A stretch of 13,166 nucleotides of DNA from Phenylobacterium sp. (GTDB lineage: Bacteria > Pseudomonadota > Alphaproteobacteria > Caulobacterales > Caulobacteraceae): contig JAHUZY010000462.1 of assembly GCA_019264505.1 (NCBI GenBank), forward strand, positions 1-13,166, written 5' to 3'. Both the position numbers and the translations under genes were made by a program. The notes beneath the pieces are model-generated. The model worked only from the letters and a program-made list of their open reading frames with translations, did not search any database and had not been told where the DNA came from. This document shows, piece by piece, positions 6,533-13,166 of this stretch (positions are counted from its first letter, which is position 1; each line of letters opens with the position of its first letter).

Positions 6533-8116
6533 ATGGACGATCACATCACCCGAGCCCTCAGCCTGTCGCGCCGGCGGATGCTGGTCGCGGGCCTGGGGGC
6601 CTTCCTGGCGCCGGCGCTCGACCCGCGTCAGGCGCTGGCCCAGCCGGTGTTCGCCGACTATCCGTTCCAGCTCGGCGTCGCGGCCGGGGACCCGGCGCCG
6701 GACGGCTTCGTCATCTGGACGCGCCTGGCGCCGGACCCCCTGGCGCCGGGCTACGGCATGCCCGCCCGCCCCGTGCCGGTCAGCTGGGAGGTGGCCGAGG
6801 ACGAGGCCTTCGCCCGCATCGCCGCCAAGGGTGAGGCGGTGGCGAGGCCCGAACTGGCCCATGCCGTCCATGTGGAGGTGGCCGGCCTCTCGTCGGCGCG
6901 GACCTATCACTACCGGTTCATGGCCGGGTCTGAGCGCAGTCTCACGGGCCGGGCCCGCACGACGCCCGCAGTCGGGGCGAGCCTGGCCCGCGCCCGGTTC
7001 GGTGTGGTCGGCTGCCAGCACTATGAGCAGGGCCTCTACACCGCCCACCGCCGGCTGGCGCAGGAGGACGAACTCGACTTCGTCTTCTGCTACGGCGACT
7101 ACATCTATGAGGGCCGCTCGGCCCGGGTGTGGAACTCCAGCGCCGGCCCCCAGGCCAATCAGCGCCAGCATGTGGGTCAGGAAACCTACAGCCTGGACGA
7201 CTACCGGCGGCGCTACGCCCAGTACAAGATGGACGCCGACCTGCAGGCGAGCCACGCCGCAGCCGCCTGGTTCGTCACCTGGGACGACCACGAGATCGAC
7301 AACAACTGGGCCGCCGACCTCGACCAGGACGGGACCGACCCCGCCATCTTCCGCCTGCGCCAGCAGTCGGCCATGCAGGCCTATTACGAGCACATGCCCC
7401 TGCGGCGCTCGGCCTTCCCGGCCGGCCCGGCCATGCGGCTCTACCGGCGGGCCGACTATGGGAGCCTGTTGCGGCTGAATCTGCTCGATACGCGGCAGTA
7501 TCGCACCGGCCAGCCGTGCGGTGGTCGCTGGGGCGCCTGTGATGAGCTTGAGCGAGCATCCGAAATGCTGGGCGCGGCTCAGGAACGGTTCGTCTTCGAC
7601 AGCCTGTCATCGTCGCCCGCCCGGTGGAACGTCCTGGCCCAGCAGGTGATGATGATGGACCTCGATCGCGATCCGGGGCCGGGCTACATGGCCAATCCCG
7701 ACTCCTGGGGCGGCTACCGCGCCCCCCGCGCCCGCCTGCTGCGCCATATCCGCGACCGTCAGGTGTCCAATCCGGTGGTGCTGACCGGGGACGAGCATCA
7801 GAACTATGCCGGCGAGCTGCACCTGAACGGCCGTGAGCCCGGCCCCCGGGCCATCGCCACGGAGTTTGTGGCCACCTCCATCACGTCTGGCGGCGACGGG
7901 ACCGATCAATCGCCGCGGATGGCGCAGATCCAGGCGGCCAATCCGCAGCTCAACTTCAACAATTCGCAGCGCGGCTACCTGCTCTGCGAGGTGACGCCCG
8001 AGCGCTTCGAAACCGCCTTCCGGGTGTTGGACAAGGTCAGCGCGCCGGGCGGGGCGGTCAGCACTCGGGCCAGGCTGGTCGTGCCAAACGGCGAGACGGT
8101 GGTGGTTCCGGCCTAG
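6533..8116 (+). CDS. phoD: PhoD-type alkaline phosphatase/phosphodiesterase, Tat-exported
   Basis: 527 aa. The N-terminus has a twin-arginine signal (LSRRRMLVAG) with a hydrophobic stretch and an ALA-Q-like cleavage site near residue 37, so it is exported folded with its metals. PhoD motifs appear in order: VGCQHYEQG with C161, YGDYIYEG (187-194, metal ligand D189), WDDHEIDNNW (250-259), LNLLDTRQYR, and GDEHQNYAGEL (D420, H422). PhoD enzymes hydrolyse phosphomonoesters and phosphodiesters using an iron-calcium centre. The ATG at 6533 is preferred over a TTG at 6518 because GGGGGAGG lies 5 bp before it. A GCTAAACT sequence at 6498-6505 resembles a Caulobacter -10 box, but no -35 box lies at the right spacing. 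No Pho box was seen. The gene ends at a stem-loop shared with the convergent Hsp70-like gene. Confidence 0.93.
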   Translation: MDDHITRALSLSRRRMLVAGLGAFLAPALDPRQALAQPVFADYPFQLGVAAGDPAPDGFVIWTRLAPDPLAPGYGMPARPVPVSWEVAEDEAFARIAAKGEAVARPELAHAVHVEVAGLSSARTYHYRFMAGSERSLTGRARTTPAVGASLARARFGVVGCQHYEQGLYTAHRRLAQEDELDFVFCYGDYIYEGRSARVWNSSAGPQANQRQHVGQETYSLDDYRRRYAQYKMDADLQASHAAAAWFVTWDDHEIDNNWAADLDQDGTDPAIFRLRQQSAMQAYYEHMPLRRSAFPAGPAMRLYRRADYGSLLRLNLLDTRQYRTGQPCGGRWGACDELERASEMLGAAQERFVFDSLSSSPARWNVLAQQVMMMDLDRDPGPGYMANPDSWGGYRAPRARLLRHIRDRQVSNPVVLTGDEHQNYAGELHLNGREPGPRAIATEFVATSITSGGDGTDQSPRMAQIQAANPQLNFNNSQRGYLLCEVTPERFETAFRVLDKVSAPGGAVSTRARLVVPNGETVVVPA

Positions 8117-8117
8117 A

Positions 8118-8160
8118 GCGCGTTCCGATAAGTGGGAACCGGTTATCGGACGAAACGCGC
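8118..8160. repeat. Stem-loop repeat between convergent genes, possible bidirectional terminator
   Basis: GCGCGTT (8118-8124) pairs with AACGCGC (8154-8160), and CCGATAA (8125-8131) pairs with TTATCGG (8143-8149). That makes 14 bp of stem interrupted only by the bulge ACGA (8150-8153), with an 11-nt loop. It starts 1 bp after the phoD stop and ends 7 bp before the stop of the opposing Hsp70-like gene. The sequence style matches intergenic repeats that I recall from alphaproteobacterial genomes; copy number was not checked. No T run is present on either strand. Confidence 0.7.
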
Positions 8161-8167
8161 GTCAAGC

Positions 8168-9505
8168 TTAAGTCAGCACCGCCCGCTCGCCCCAGCGGGC
8201 GAGGTCGGGCTCGTGGCCCATGAGGGCGAGGCCCGAGGCGATGGACTCCAGCTCGCCGCCGGTCTCGATCTTTCCCGGCGCAAAGCGGCGGTTGAAGATG
8301 GCGCGCACCGCCGGCACCAGGGACGAGCCGCCGGTGAGGAAGACCCGGTCGATTCCGTCGGGCTTCAGGCCCGCATCGGCCAGGGCCTCGTCCACCGCGC
8401 CCTCGATCTTGGCGAGCTCCGGGGCGATCCAGGATTCGAACTCCCCCCGCGCCACATCCCGGACGATGGAGACGCCGCCGGCCTCGAAGGAAAAGCGTGC
8501 TTGGTCCTGCCGCGACAGGGCCTCCTTCAGGCGCGAGACGGCCCGGTAGAGGGGATAGGCGTGGTTGTCGTCGAGGATTTCGATCAGCCGGGCGATCTTC
8601 TCAGGCTCGACGGCCTCGCGCTCGAGCTTGCGGATCTCGCGCATGTCCCGTGAAGCCCGCAACAGGGCCAGCTGGTCCCAGCGGGCGAAGGCCGAATAGT
8701 AGCGGTTGGGGATGGGCAGGGTCTTGCCGAAGGTCCTGTAGCTGGAGCCCTTGCCCAGCGCGGGTGAAACCAGCTGGTCGATGATCCGGTAGTCGAACGC
8801 GTCACCGGCCACGCCGACGCCTGAACGCCCCAGCGGCTCGGCCCTGAAGGCGCCCGCGCCATCGCGCTTGAAGCGGATGATGGAGAAGTCGCTGGTGCCG
8901 CCGCCGAAGTCGCCGACCAGGACGGTGGCGTCGGCCTTCAGCGTGCGGGCGAAGAAGAAGGCCGCGCCGACCGGTTCGTAGACGTAGAGAATTTCCGAGA
9001 ATCCCAGCCGGGCGAAGGCTGTCTCGTAGCGCGACAGGGCCAGGCGTGGATCGGGGGCGGCGCCGGCGAAGGTGACGGGACGGCCCACGATCACCCGGGC
9101 CGGCAGGTGGGCCAGGGTTTCGCCCCCGTGTTCGCGCAGCTTCAACAGGAAGGCCGAGAGCAGGTCCTCGAAGGCGTAGCGGCGCCCCAGAATCTGGGTC
9201 TCGGTGAAGCTGGCCGAGGCGGCGAAGGTCTTGAAGGACTGGATGAAGCGGGTCTCCAGCGGGTCCTCCACATAGGCCTCGATGGCCCAGGGGCCAGCCT
9301 CCACCGTGCGCTCAGTGGGCTGGTCCGGCGGCGCATGGAAGGCGAGCGCCGAGCGGAAGGCGAAAACGTCGCCCTCGGGCGCCGGAAAGCGCGCCAGGTT
9401 GGCGGGCGCGCCGGGAGCGGCCAGGGCCAGCACGGTGTTGGTGGTGCCGAAGTCGATCCCGAGGCTGAGGCCCGCAGGGGTCGAGGTCATGGACGGGGCG
9501 CTCAT
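8168..9505 (-). CDS. Hsp70-family ATPase, YegD-like (no substrate-binding domain)
   Basis: 445 aa, close to the length of E. coli YegD and far shorter than DnaK. The actin-like ATPase fold is complete: phosphate-1 loop DFGTTN (18-23), phosphate-2 loop GDFGGGTSD (around D199), and the adenosine motif LTGGSS (390-395). EPVGAAFFFA matches the connecting region. There is no C-terminal peptide-binding beta domain or lid, so it is unlikely to be a classical folding chaperone, and the cellular role of YegD-type proteins is poorly known. The start at 9505 is chosen because the minus strand carries GAAGGAGT (about 9513-9520) 7 nt before the ATG and the ATPase fold begins at once; the frame is open further upstream, but that would overlap maeB. 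It lies 91 bp downstream of maeB on the same strand, and the gap is unusually structured. Confidence 0.9.
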   Translation of the reverse strand: MSAPSMTSTPAGLSLGIDFGTTNTVLALAAPGAPANLARFPAPEGDVFAFRSALAFHAPPDQPTERTVEAGPWAIEAYVEDPLETRFIQSFKTFAASASFTETQILGRRYAFEDLLSAFLLKLREHGGETLAHLPARVIVGRPVTFAGAAPDPRLALSRYETAFARLGFSEILYVYEPVGAAFFFARTLKADATVLVGDFGGGTSDFSIIRFKRDGAGAFRAEPLGRSGVGVAGDAFDYRIIDQLVSPALGKGSSYRTFGKTLPIPNRYYSAFARWDQLALLRASRDMREIRKLEREAVEPEKIARLIEILDDNHAYPLYRAVSRLKEALSRQDQARFSFEAGGVSIVRDVARGEFESWIAPELAKIEGAVDEALADAGLKPDGIDRVFLTGGSSLVPAVRAIFNRRFAPGKIETGGELESIASGLALMGHEPDLARWGERAVLT

Positions 9506-9512
9506 GGCGCGG

Positions 9513-9567
9513 ACTCCTTCGGGGGGCGGACGGCGGATCGCCCGCCGCCCCGAAGGCGCGCGATCCG
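9513..9567 (-). promoter_or_regulatory. Leader hairpins covering the ribosome binding site of the Hsp70-like gene
   Basis: Hairpin A: CCCCGAAGG (9548-9556) pairs with CCTTCGGGG (9516-9524), extended by CCGCC (9542-9546) with GGCGG (9525-9529), skipping G9547. Its 3' arm in the minus-strand RNA contains the GAAGG of the Shine-Dalgarno. Hairpin B: CGGATCGC (9534-9541) pairs with GCGATCCG (9560-9567). The right arm of A lies in the loop of B, and the left arm of B lies in the loop of A, so the two cannot form together except as a pseudoknot. This is seen directly in sequence; a regulatory role is inference. GC-rich leaders make such pairings more likely by chance. Confidence 0.45.
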
Positions 9568-9596
9568 TCAGATAAGCTGGCGGGCGCCGTAAGCCA

Positions 9597-11885
9597 TCAG
9601 CGCGGGGCCTCGGTCTGGCGCAGGTCGTAGGCGGCCAGGGTGGCCAGCTGCAGAATGCGGGTGACCGAGGAGGACAGGGGCGCGATCTGCACCGACTTCT
9701 CGAGACCGAGCAGAATGGGCCCCACCAGGGTGGCGCCGCCAAAGGCCTGCACCAGCTGGGTCGAGATATAGGCCGAGTGGATGGCCGGCATGATCAGCAC
9801 ATTGGCCGGGCCGGTCAGGCGCATGAACGGGAAGTTGCCCCGACGCTCCGGCTCCAGGGCGAGCGACGGCGGCATCTCGCCCTCATATTCGAAGTCGAGC
9901 TCCATCTCGTCGAGCATGGCCACGGCGTCGCGCACCTTTTCGGAGCGGTCGCCCATGGGATTGCCGAAGGTGGAATAGGACATGAAGGCCAGGCGCGGGG
10001 TGTAGCCCAGGGCCTTGACGGCCTGGGCGGCCTCCAGGGCGATCTCGACCAGGTCCTCGGCCTCGGGCATCTCGGTGACATTGGAGTCGGCGATGAACAG
10101 GGTGTGGCCCTTGCCCAGCAGGACCGACATGCCCATGACCCGGCCGGCCGGGGCCGGATCGATCACCCGAAGGACCTCGTCCAGCACCTGGTCATAGGAG
10201 CGCGTCACCCCGGTCACCATGCCGTCGGCATGGCCCAGCGCCACCATGCAGGCGGCGAAGGAGTTGCGGTCCTGGTTCACCAGCCGCTGCACGTCGCGCA
10301 TCAGATAGCCCTGACGCTGCAGCCGCTTGTAGAGGAACTCGGCGAACTCCGGATTGTGGTCCGACGTCCGGGCGTTGACCACCCGCAGGTTGGCATCGGT
10401 GGGGCTGAGGCCCACGGCGCGCATGTTCTCGGCGACCAGCTCGTCGCGGCCCACCAGGATGGCTTCGCCCAGGCCTGCGGTCTGGAAGGCGTAGGCCGCG
10501 CGGATCACGCTGGGCTCCTCGCCCTCGGCGAACACCACGCGCTTCTTCGGCCCCGACAGGACCGAGCCCTGCAGCTTCTGCAGGAAGGCCGCGGTGGGAT
10601 CGAGGCGCTGGGCCAGCTGGGCGCGATAGGCGTCCATGTCCTCGATGGGCTTGCGCGCCACGCCGGTGTCCATGGCCGCCTGGGCCACGAAGGGCGGGAT
10701 GTAGGAGATCAGCCGCGGATCGAACGGGCTCGGGATGATGTATTGCGGGCCGAACTTCAGCTGCACCCCGTGATAGGCCGCGGCCACCTCGTCGGGCACG
10801 TCCTCCTGGGCGAGCGCCGCCAGCGCCTGGGCGCAGGCGATCTTCATCTCCATGTTCACCCTGCGCGCTCGCACGTCCAGCGCGCCGCGGAAGATGTAGG
10901 GGAAGCCCAGGACGTTGTTGACCTGGTTGGGATAGTCGCTGCGGCCCGTCGCCATGATGGCGTCCTTGCGGACCGCATGGACCTCTTCGGGCGTGATCTC
11001 CGGATCGGGATTGGCCATGGCGAAGATGATCGGATTGGGCGCCATGGAGGCGACCATTTCCGGCGTCACCGCGCCCTTGACCGACAGGCCCAGGAACACG
11101 TCGGCGCCCTCCAGGGCCTCAGCCAGGGTGCGCTTGTCGGTGTCGATGGCGTGGGCCGACTTCCACTGGTTCATGCCCTCCGACCGGCCGCGATAGATGA
11201 CGCCGGTATTGTCCACGGCGATGCAGTTCTGATGCTGCACCCCCATGGCCTTCATCAGCTCCAGGGAGGCGATGCCCGCCGCGCCCGCGCCGCACAGCAC
11301 CACCTTCACATCGGCCAGCGACCGGCCGGTGATCTTGCAGGCGTTGAGCAGGCCCGCGGCCGAGATGATCGCCGTGCCATGCTGGTCGTCATGGAACACC
11401 GGGATGTCGAGCAGCTCCTGCAGCTCGGTCTCGATGCGGAAGCATTCCGGGGACTTGATGTCCTCCAGATTGATGCCGCCATAGGTGATGCCGATGTTCT
11501 TGATCACCGTGATGATCTCGTCGGCGTCGGTGGCCGACACCTCCACATCGATGGAGTCCACGTCGGCGAAGCGCTTGAAGAGGACGCTCTTGCCCTCCAT
11601 CACCGGCTTGGACGCCAGCGCCCCCAGATTGCCCAGGCCCAGGATGGCCGTGCCATTGGAGATGACCGCCACCAGGTTGCCCTTGGAGGTGTAGTCATAG
11701 GCCTTGTCCGGATCCTCGGCGATCGCCAGCACCGGTACGGCCACGCCGGGGGAATAGGCCAGCGAGAGGTCCCGCTGCGTGGCCATCGGCTTGGTCGGCA
11801 CGATGGCGATTTTCCCAGGGGTGGGCAGACGGTGGAAGCTCAGCGCCTCCTCGTCGGTGAAGGTGCGTTTCTCGGCGTCGCTCAT
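9597..11885 (-). CDS. maeB: Malic enzyme with C-terminal phosphotransacetylase-like domain
   Basis: 762 aa, the usual size of the hybrid malic enzymes (E. coli MaeB is about 759). It oxidatively decarboxylates malate to pyruvate in the cytoplasm, supplying NADPH or NADH and linking the TCA cycle to pyruvate. The malic domain shows AYSPGV with the catalytic tyrosine Y44, and SKPVMEGKS with lysine K99. Further on come GGINLEDIKSPECF with metal-binding acids, HDDQHGTAI, and a nucleotide-binding CGAGAAGIA near 197-205. FAMANPDPEI and GRSDYPNQVNN close the dehydrogenase half. From about residue 442 the chain becomes phosphotransacetylase-like (KKRVVFAEGEE); in this family that half usually senses acetyl-CoA instead of catalysing. 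Cofactor choice cannot be read reliably, since alphaproteobacteria have both NAD (Dme) and NADP (Tme) forms. The ATG at 11885 has only a distant AAGGA. The Hsp70-like gene follows after 91 bp. Confidence 0.95.
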   Translation of the reverse strand: MSDAEKRTFTDEEALSFHRLPTPGKIAIVPTKPMATQRDLSLAYSPGVAVPVLAIAEDPDKAYDYTSKGNLVAVISNGTAILGLGNLGALASKPVMEGKSVLFKRFADVDSIDVEVSATDADEIITVIKNIGITYGGINLEDIKSPECFRIETELQELLDIPVFHDDQHGTAIISAAGLLNACKITGRSLADVKVVLCGAGAAGIASLELMKAMGVQHQNCIAVDNTGVIYRGRSEGMNQWKSAHAIDTDKRTLAEALEGADVFLGLSVKGAVTPEMVASMAPNPIIFAMANPDPEITPEEVHAVRKDAIMATGRSDYPNQVNNVLGFPYIFRGALDVRARRVNMEMKIACAQALAALAQEDVPDEVAAAYHGVQLKFGPQYIIPSPFDPRLISYIPPFVAQAAMDTGVARKPIEDMDAYRAQLAQRLDPTAAFLQKLQGSVLSGPKKRVVFAEGEEPSVIRAAYAFQTAGLGEAILVGRDELVAENMRAVGLSPTDANLRVVNARTSDHNPEFAEFLYKRLQRQGYLMRDVQRLVNQDRNSFAACMVALGHADGMVTGVTRSYDQVLDEVLRVIDPAPAGRVMGMSVLLGKGHTLFIADSNVTEMPEAEDLVEIALEAAQAVKALGYTPRLAFMSYSTFGNPMGDRSEKVRDAVAMLDEMELDFEYEGEMPPSLALEPERRGNFPFMRLTGPANVLIMPAIHSAYISTQLVQAFGGATLVGPILLGLEKSVQIAPLSSSVTRILQLATLAAYDLRQTEAPR

Positions 11886-12082
11886 GAGCGCGGACGGTCC
11901 TTGCAGACACTGGTGATGGAAGAGGGCCGCAACCTACATACCCCGCCCCCCCGCCACAACCGCAAGACTCCAGAGCAGGGGTAGGAATTGCGGGGGTGGC
12001 GGGCGTGCGGCCTTCGCGTGGGAGATCGAAAGGCTGAGGGGGGCTGACTGAGTCTCGCCCGTTCAGCCAACCGCGAACCAGA

Positions 12083-12379
12083 TCAAGCGCCCTCCGCCAC
12101 CCGCTCCGGGTGCAGCCGGAAGCCCAGGGCGCTGGCCACCTTCAGGACGGTGCTGAACTCCGGGTGGCCCTCGGCGCTGAGCGCCTTGTAGAGGGCCTGG
12201 CGGGAGAGGCCGGTCTCTTCAGCCAGTTGCGACATCCCCTTGGCGCGGGCGACGATCCCCAGGGCGTGGGTGATGAAGGACGCATCGCCGGATTCGAAGG
12301 CGTCCTCCAGGAAGGCTTCGATCGCCTCGGGCGTGTCGAGAACTGCGGCCGCATCGAAGCGGCTGGTCTTCGGAGGCAT
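12083..12379 (-). CDS. Antitoxin of a RelE/HigB-type toxin-antitoxin pair, helix-turn-helix protein
   Basis: 98 aa, matching the HTH 'addiction module antidote' family that accompanies short RelE/HigB-like toxins. Residues 15-35 are acidic and helical. Residues 49-68 (MSQLAEETGLSRQALYKALS) form a helix-turn-helix, followed by EFSTVLKVASALGFRL, typical of Xre-like DNA-binding antitoxins. It should bind and neutralise the toxin and repress its own promoter. It begins 4 nt after the toxin stop, with a GGAG inside the toxin end, so translation is probably coupled. The ATG at 12379 is preferred over the longer frame to 12640 because that frame overlaps the toxin gene. Confidence 0.85.
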   Translation of the reverse strand: MPPKTSRFDAAAVLDTPEAIEAFLEDAFESGDASFITHALGIVARAKGMSQLAEETGLSRQALYKALSAEGHPEFSTVLKVASALGFRLHPERVAEGA

Positions 12380-12383
12380 CCGC

Positions 12384-12680
12384 TCAAATCTCCAGTTCAC
12401 GCGCCATGGCCTTGGCCCACCTGATATCCCGATACTGCGAGGACTTGTCGCCGCCGCAGAGCATGACCACGAGGACGTCGCCACGCGGCACAAGGTAGGC
12501 CCGGTAGCCGGGCCCGTAGTGAATTCGCAGTTCGGAGACGCCTTCGCCGACCGGCTCAACATCGCCGAAATTGCCGAGTTCGAGCCGCGCGAGGCGAGCG
12601 GCGATCTTGGCCGCAGCCCGGCGATCCCGCAGCGTCTCAAGCCAAGCCCTGAACGTCTCGGTCTGGCGCACCTCGATCAC
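12384..12680 (-). CDS. RelE/HigB-family toxin
   Basis: 98 aa. It has the compact layout of the Gp49/HigB-like branch of the RelE/ParE superfamily: a basic helical N-terminal half (TFRAWLETLRDRRAAAKIAARL), then ELRIHYGPGYRAYL, then VLVVMLCGGDKSSQYRDI, the most characteristic strand of the family. Relatives are ribosome-dependent mRNA interferases that stop translation. The start is GTG at 12678-12680; a TGA lies in frame at 12684-12686, so no longer product is possible. No Shine-Dalgarno is visible. The toxin precedes the antitoxin, as in higBA and unlike relBE. Toxicity is inferred from family. Confidence 0.85.
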   Translation of the reverse strand: MIEVRQTETFRAWLETLRDRRAAAKIAARLARLELGNFGDVEPVGEGVSELRIHYGPGYRAYLVPRGDVLVVMLCGGDKSSQYRDIRWAKAMARELEI

Positions 12681-12686
12681 GTGTCA

Positions 12687-12717
12687 ACTATGAGCGACAA
12701 GCGGGCGGCTTTGTCAA
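12687..12717 (-). promoter_or_regulatory. Probable promoter of the toxin-antitoxin operon
   Basis: On the minus strand TTGACA (12717-12712) is a perfect -35 box. CATAGT (12692-12687) is a 4/6 match to TATAAT at a long 19-nt spacing; 17-18 nt is possible with CTCATA or TCATAG. Transcription would begin close to the GTG codon at 12680, hinting at a leaderless message. GTTGACA recurs next to the start codon and could be an operator half-site. Confidence 0.4.
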
Positions 12718-12801
12718 CAGATGTCGCCTGCGGGTGACAGGGTGGGGTTGCGTCGCCCTGGCGTACGAAGCTCGCAAGGCTGCTTGCCCCACGCTCCGCC
12801 C

Positions 12802-12829
12802 TTGACCGCGCCCGCCCAGGGGCGACATT
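12802..12829 (+). promoter_or_regulatory. Probable dapB promoter, Caulobacter housekeeping type
   Basis: TTGACCG (12802-12808) fits the Caulobacter -35 consensus TTGACGS. GCGACATT (12822-12829) matches 6 of 8 positions of GCTANAWC at a 13-nt spacing, within the 10-14 allowed. It would give a leader of about 30 nt before the dapB start. Confidence 0.45.
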
Positions 12830-12867
12830 CGCTGCCTTGCGTCGCGTGAGCCTTCGGAGAGACCGTC

Positions 12868-13166
12868 CTGACCGCACCTGTTCGTTTCGCTGTCTCAGGC
12901 GCCCTTGGCCGTATGGGCCAGGCGGTGGTGTCCGTGCTGGAGGCCCGCTCGGACGCGGGCGTCTTCGCCTGTTTCGATCGGCCTGGCGCCGACGATCCCC
13001 GGCTGGTGGATCAGGCGAGCGCGCTGGCCGCCGCCCATGTGGTCGTGGACTTCTCCACGCCCAAGGCCTCGGTGGAGCTGGCCCAGGTGTGCGCCGCCCG
13101 TGGCGACATCGCGCTGGTGATCGGCTCCACCGGCTTTGACGCCGACCAGATCGCGGTGATCGATCG
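12868..13166 (+). CDS. dapB: 4-hydroxy-tetrahydrodipicolinate reductase, 5' part, apparent CTG start
   Basis: The first 99 codons are visible before the window edge. The nucleotide-binding motif AVSGALGRMGQ (8-18) carries the DapB GxxGxMG signature. VVVDFSTP and LVIGSTGFD are the next conserved DapB blocks. The enzyme reduces hydroxy-tetrahydrodipicolinate with NAD(P)H in the lysine/diaminopimelate pathway that feeds peptidoglycan. The frame is closed upstream by TGA at 12847-12849. Between that stop and the ATG at 12913, which lies inside the cofactor motif, there is no ATG, GTG or TTG. The only near-start codon is CTG at 12868, with GGAGAG (12856-12861) 6 nt before it. So either translation begins at CTG or the base is a sequencing error for ATG. 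It diverges from the toxin-antitoxin pair. Confidence 0.88.
   Translation, partial: MTAPVRFAVSGALGRMGQAVVSVLEARSDAGVFACFDRPGADDPRLVDQASALAAAHVVVDFSTPKASVELAQVCAARGDIALVIGSTGFDADQIAVID

Noticed and set aside
4016..7393. A very long open frame (over 1,100 codons) on the minus strand, antisense to the M16, amine oxidase and phoD genes
   Set aside because: Its product is low-complexity (Gly, Arg, Ala, His, Gln rich) with no family motif, and it mirrors three clearly recognised genes. Long antisense frames are expected in GC-rich DNA.
9777..11984. A 735-codon plus-strand frame antisense to maeB
   Set aside because: It is rich in His, Gly, Asp and Val with no recognisable domain, and it lies opposite an unambiguous malic enzyme, so it is a codon-bias shadow.
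11938..12010. Possible G-quadruplex on the minus strand upstream of maeB
   Set aside because: Only about three clean runs of three or more G lie close together, which is not enough for a confident three-layer structure.
12732..12792. Inverted repeats (GTGGGG with CCCCAC, and GCAAG-GCTG-CTTGC) between the toxin gene and dapB
   Set aside because: The stems are only 5-6 bp in GC-rich sequence and fit no terminator or riboswitch pattern; no lysine riboswitch features were seen.

Overview
The window is GC-rich and gene-dense. The protein families and the intergenic palindromes suggest an alphaproteobacterium, probably of the Caulobacter/Phenylobacterium group. That placement is inferred from gene content, codon use and Caulobacter-like promoter motifs, not from a database search.

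Layout, left to right. A deoxyhypusine-synthase-family gene (+, 9-1067) ends in a clear intrinsic terminator. A 366-bp gap follows, filled with palindromic repeats. Then come four + strand genes: a secreted class A (PhoN/PAP2-type) acid phosphatase, a secreted double-length M16 zinc peptidase, a cytoplasmic FAD amine oxidase, and a Tat-exported PhoD-type phosphatase. A stem-loop repeat at 8118-8160 separates these from two - strand genes that run towards them: maeB (malic enzyme fused to a phosphotransacetylase-like domain) and, downstream of it, a YegD-like Hsp70 ATPase. Further right on the - strand is a two-gene RelE/HigB-type toxin-antitoxin pair, with the toxin first. Diverging from it is the 5' part of dapB (lysine and cell-wall diaminopimelate synthesis), which is cut by the window edge.

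How the genes work together. Most are core metabolism or envelope functions. The two exported phosphatases and the exported M16 peptidase could all serve nutrient scavenging in the periplasm, but no Pho box was found, so co-regulation is unproven. The polyamine-type synthase and the FAD amine oxidase could both touch polyamines, which is only a guess.

No new multi-gene defence or biosynthetic system was found. The most unusual points are: dapB appears to start at CTG; the PhoN-like phosphatase has alanine where the motif-3 aspartate should be; the leader of the Hsp70-like gene holds two mutually exclusive hairpins, one covering its ribosome binding site; the phosphatase gene ends in a threefold 13-bp repeat that puts a TGA in each forward frame; and REP-like palindromes cluster in front of that same gene.

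Stretches with little in them. Positions 1393-1466 hold only the ribosome binding site of the phosphatase gene. Positions 11886-12082 hold a G/C homopolymer-like tract (about 11941-11955) and a weak 6-bp inverted repeat (12042-12047 with 12063-12068), with no convincing gene or promoter.
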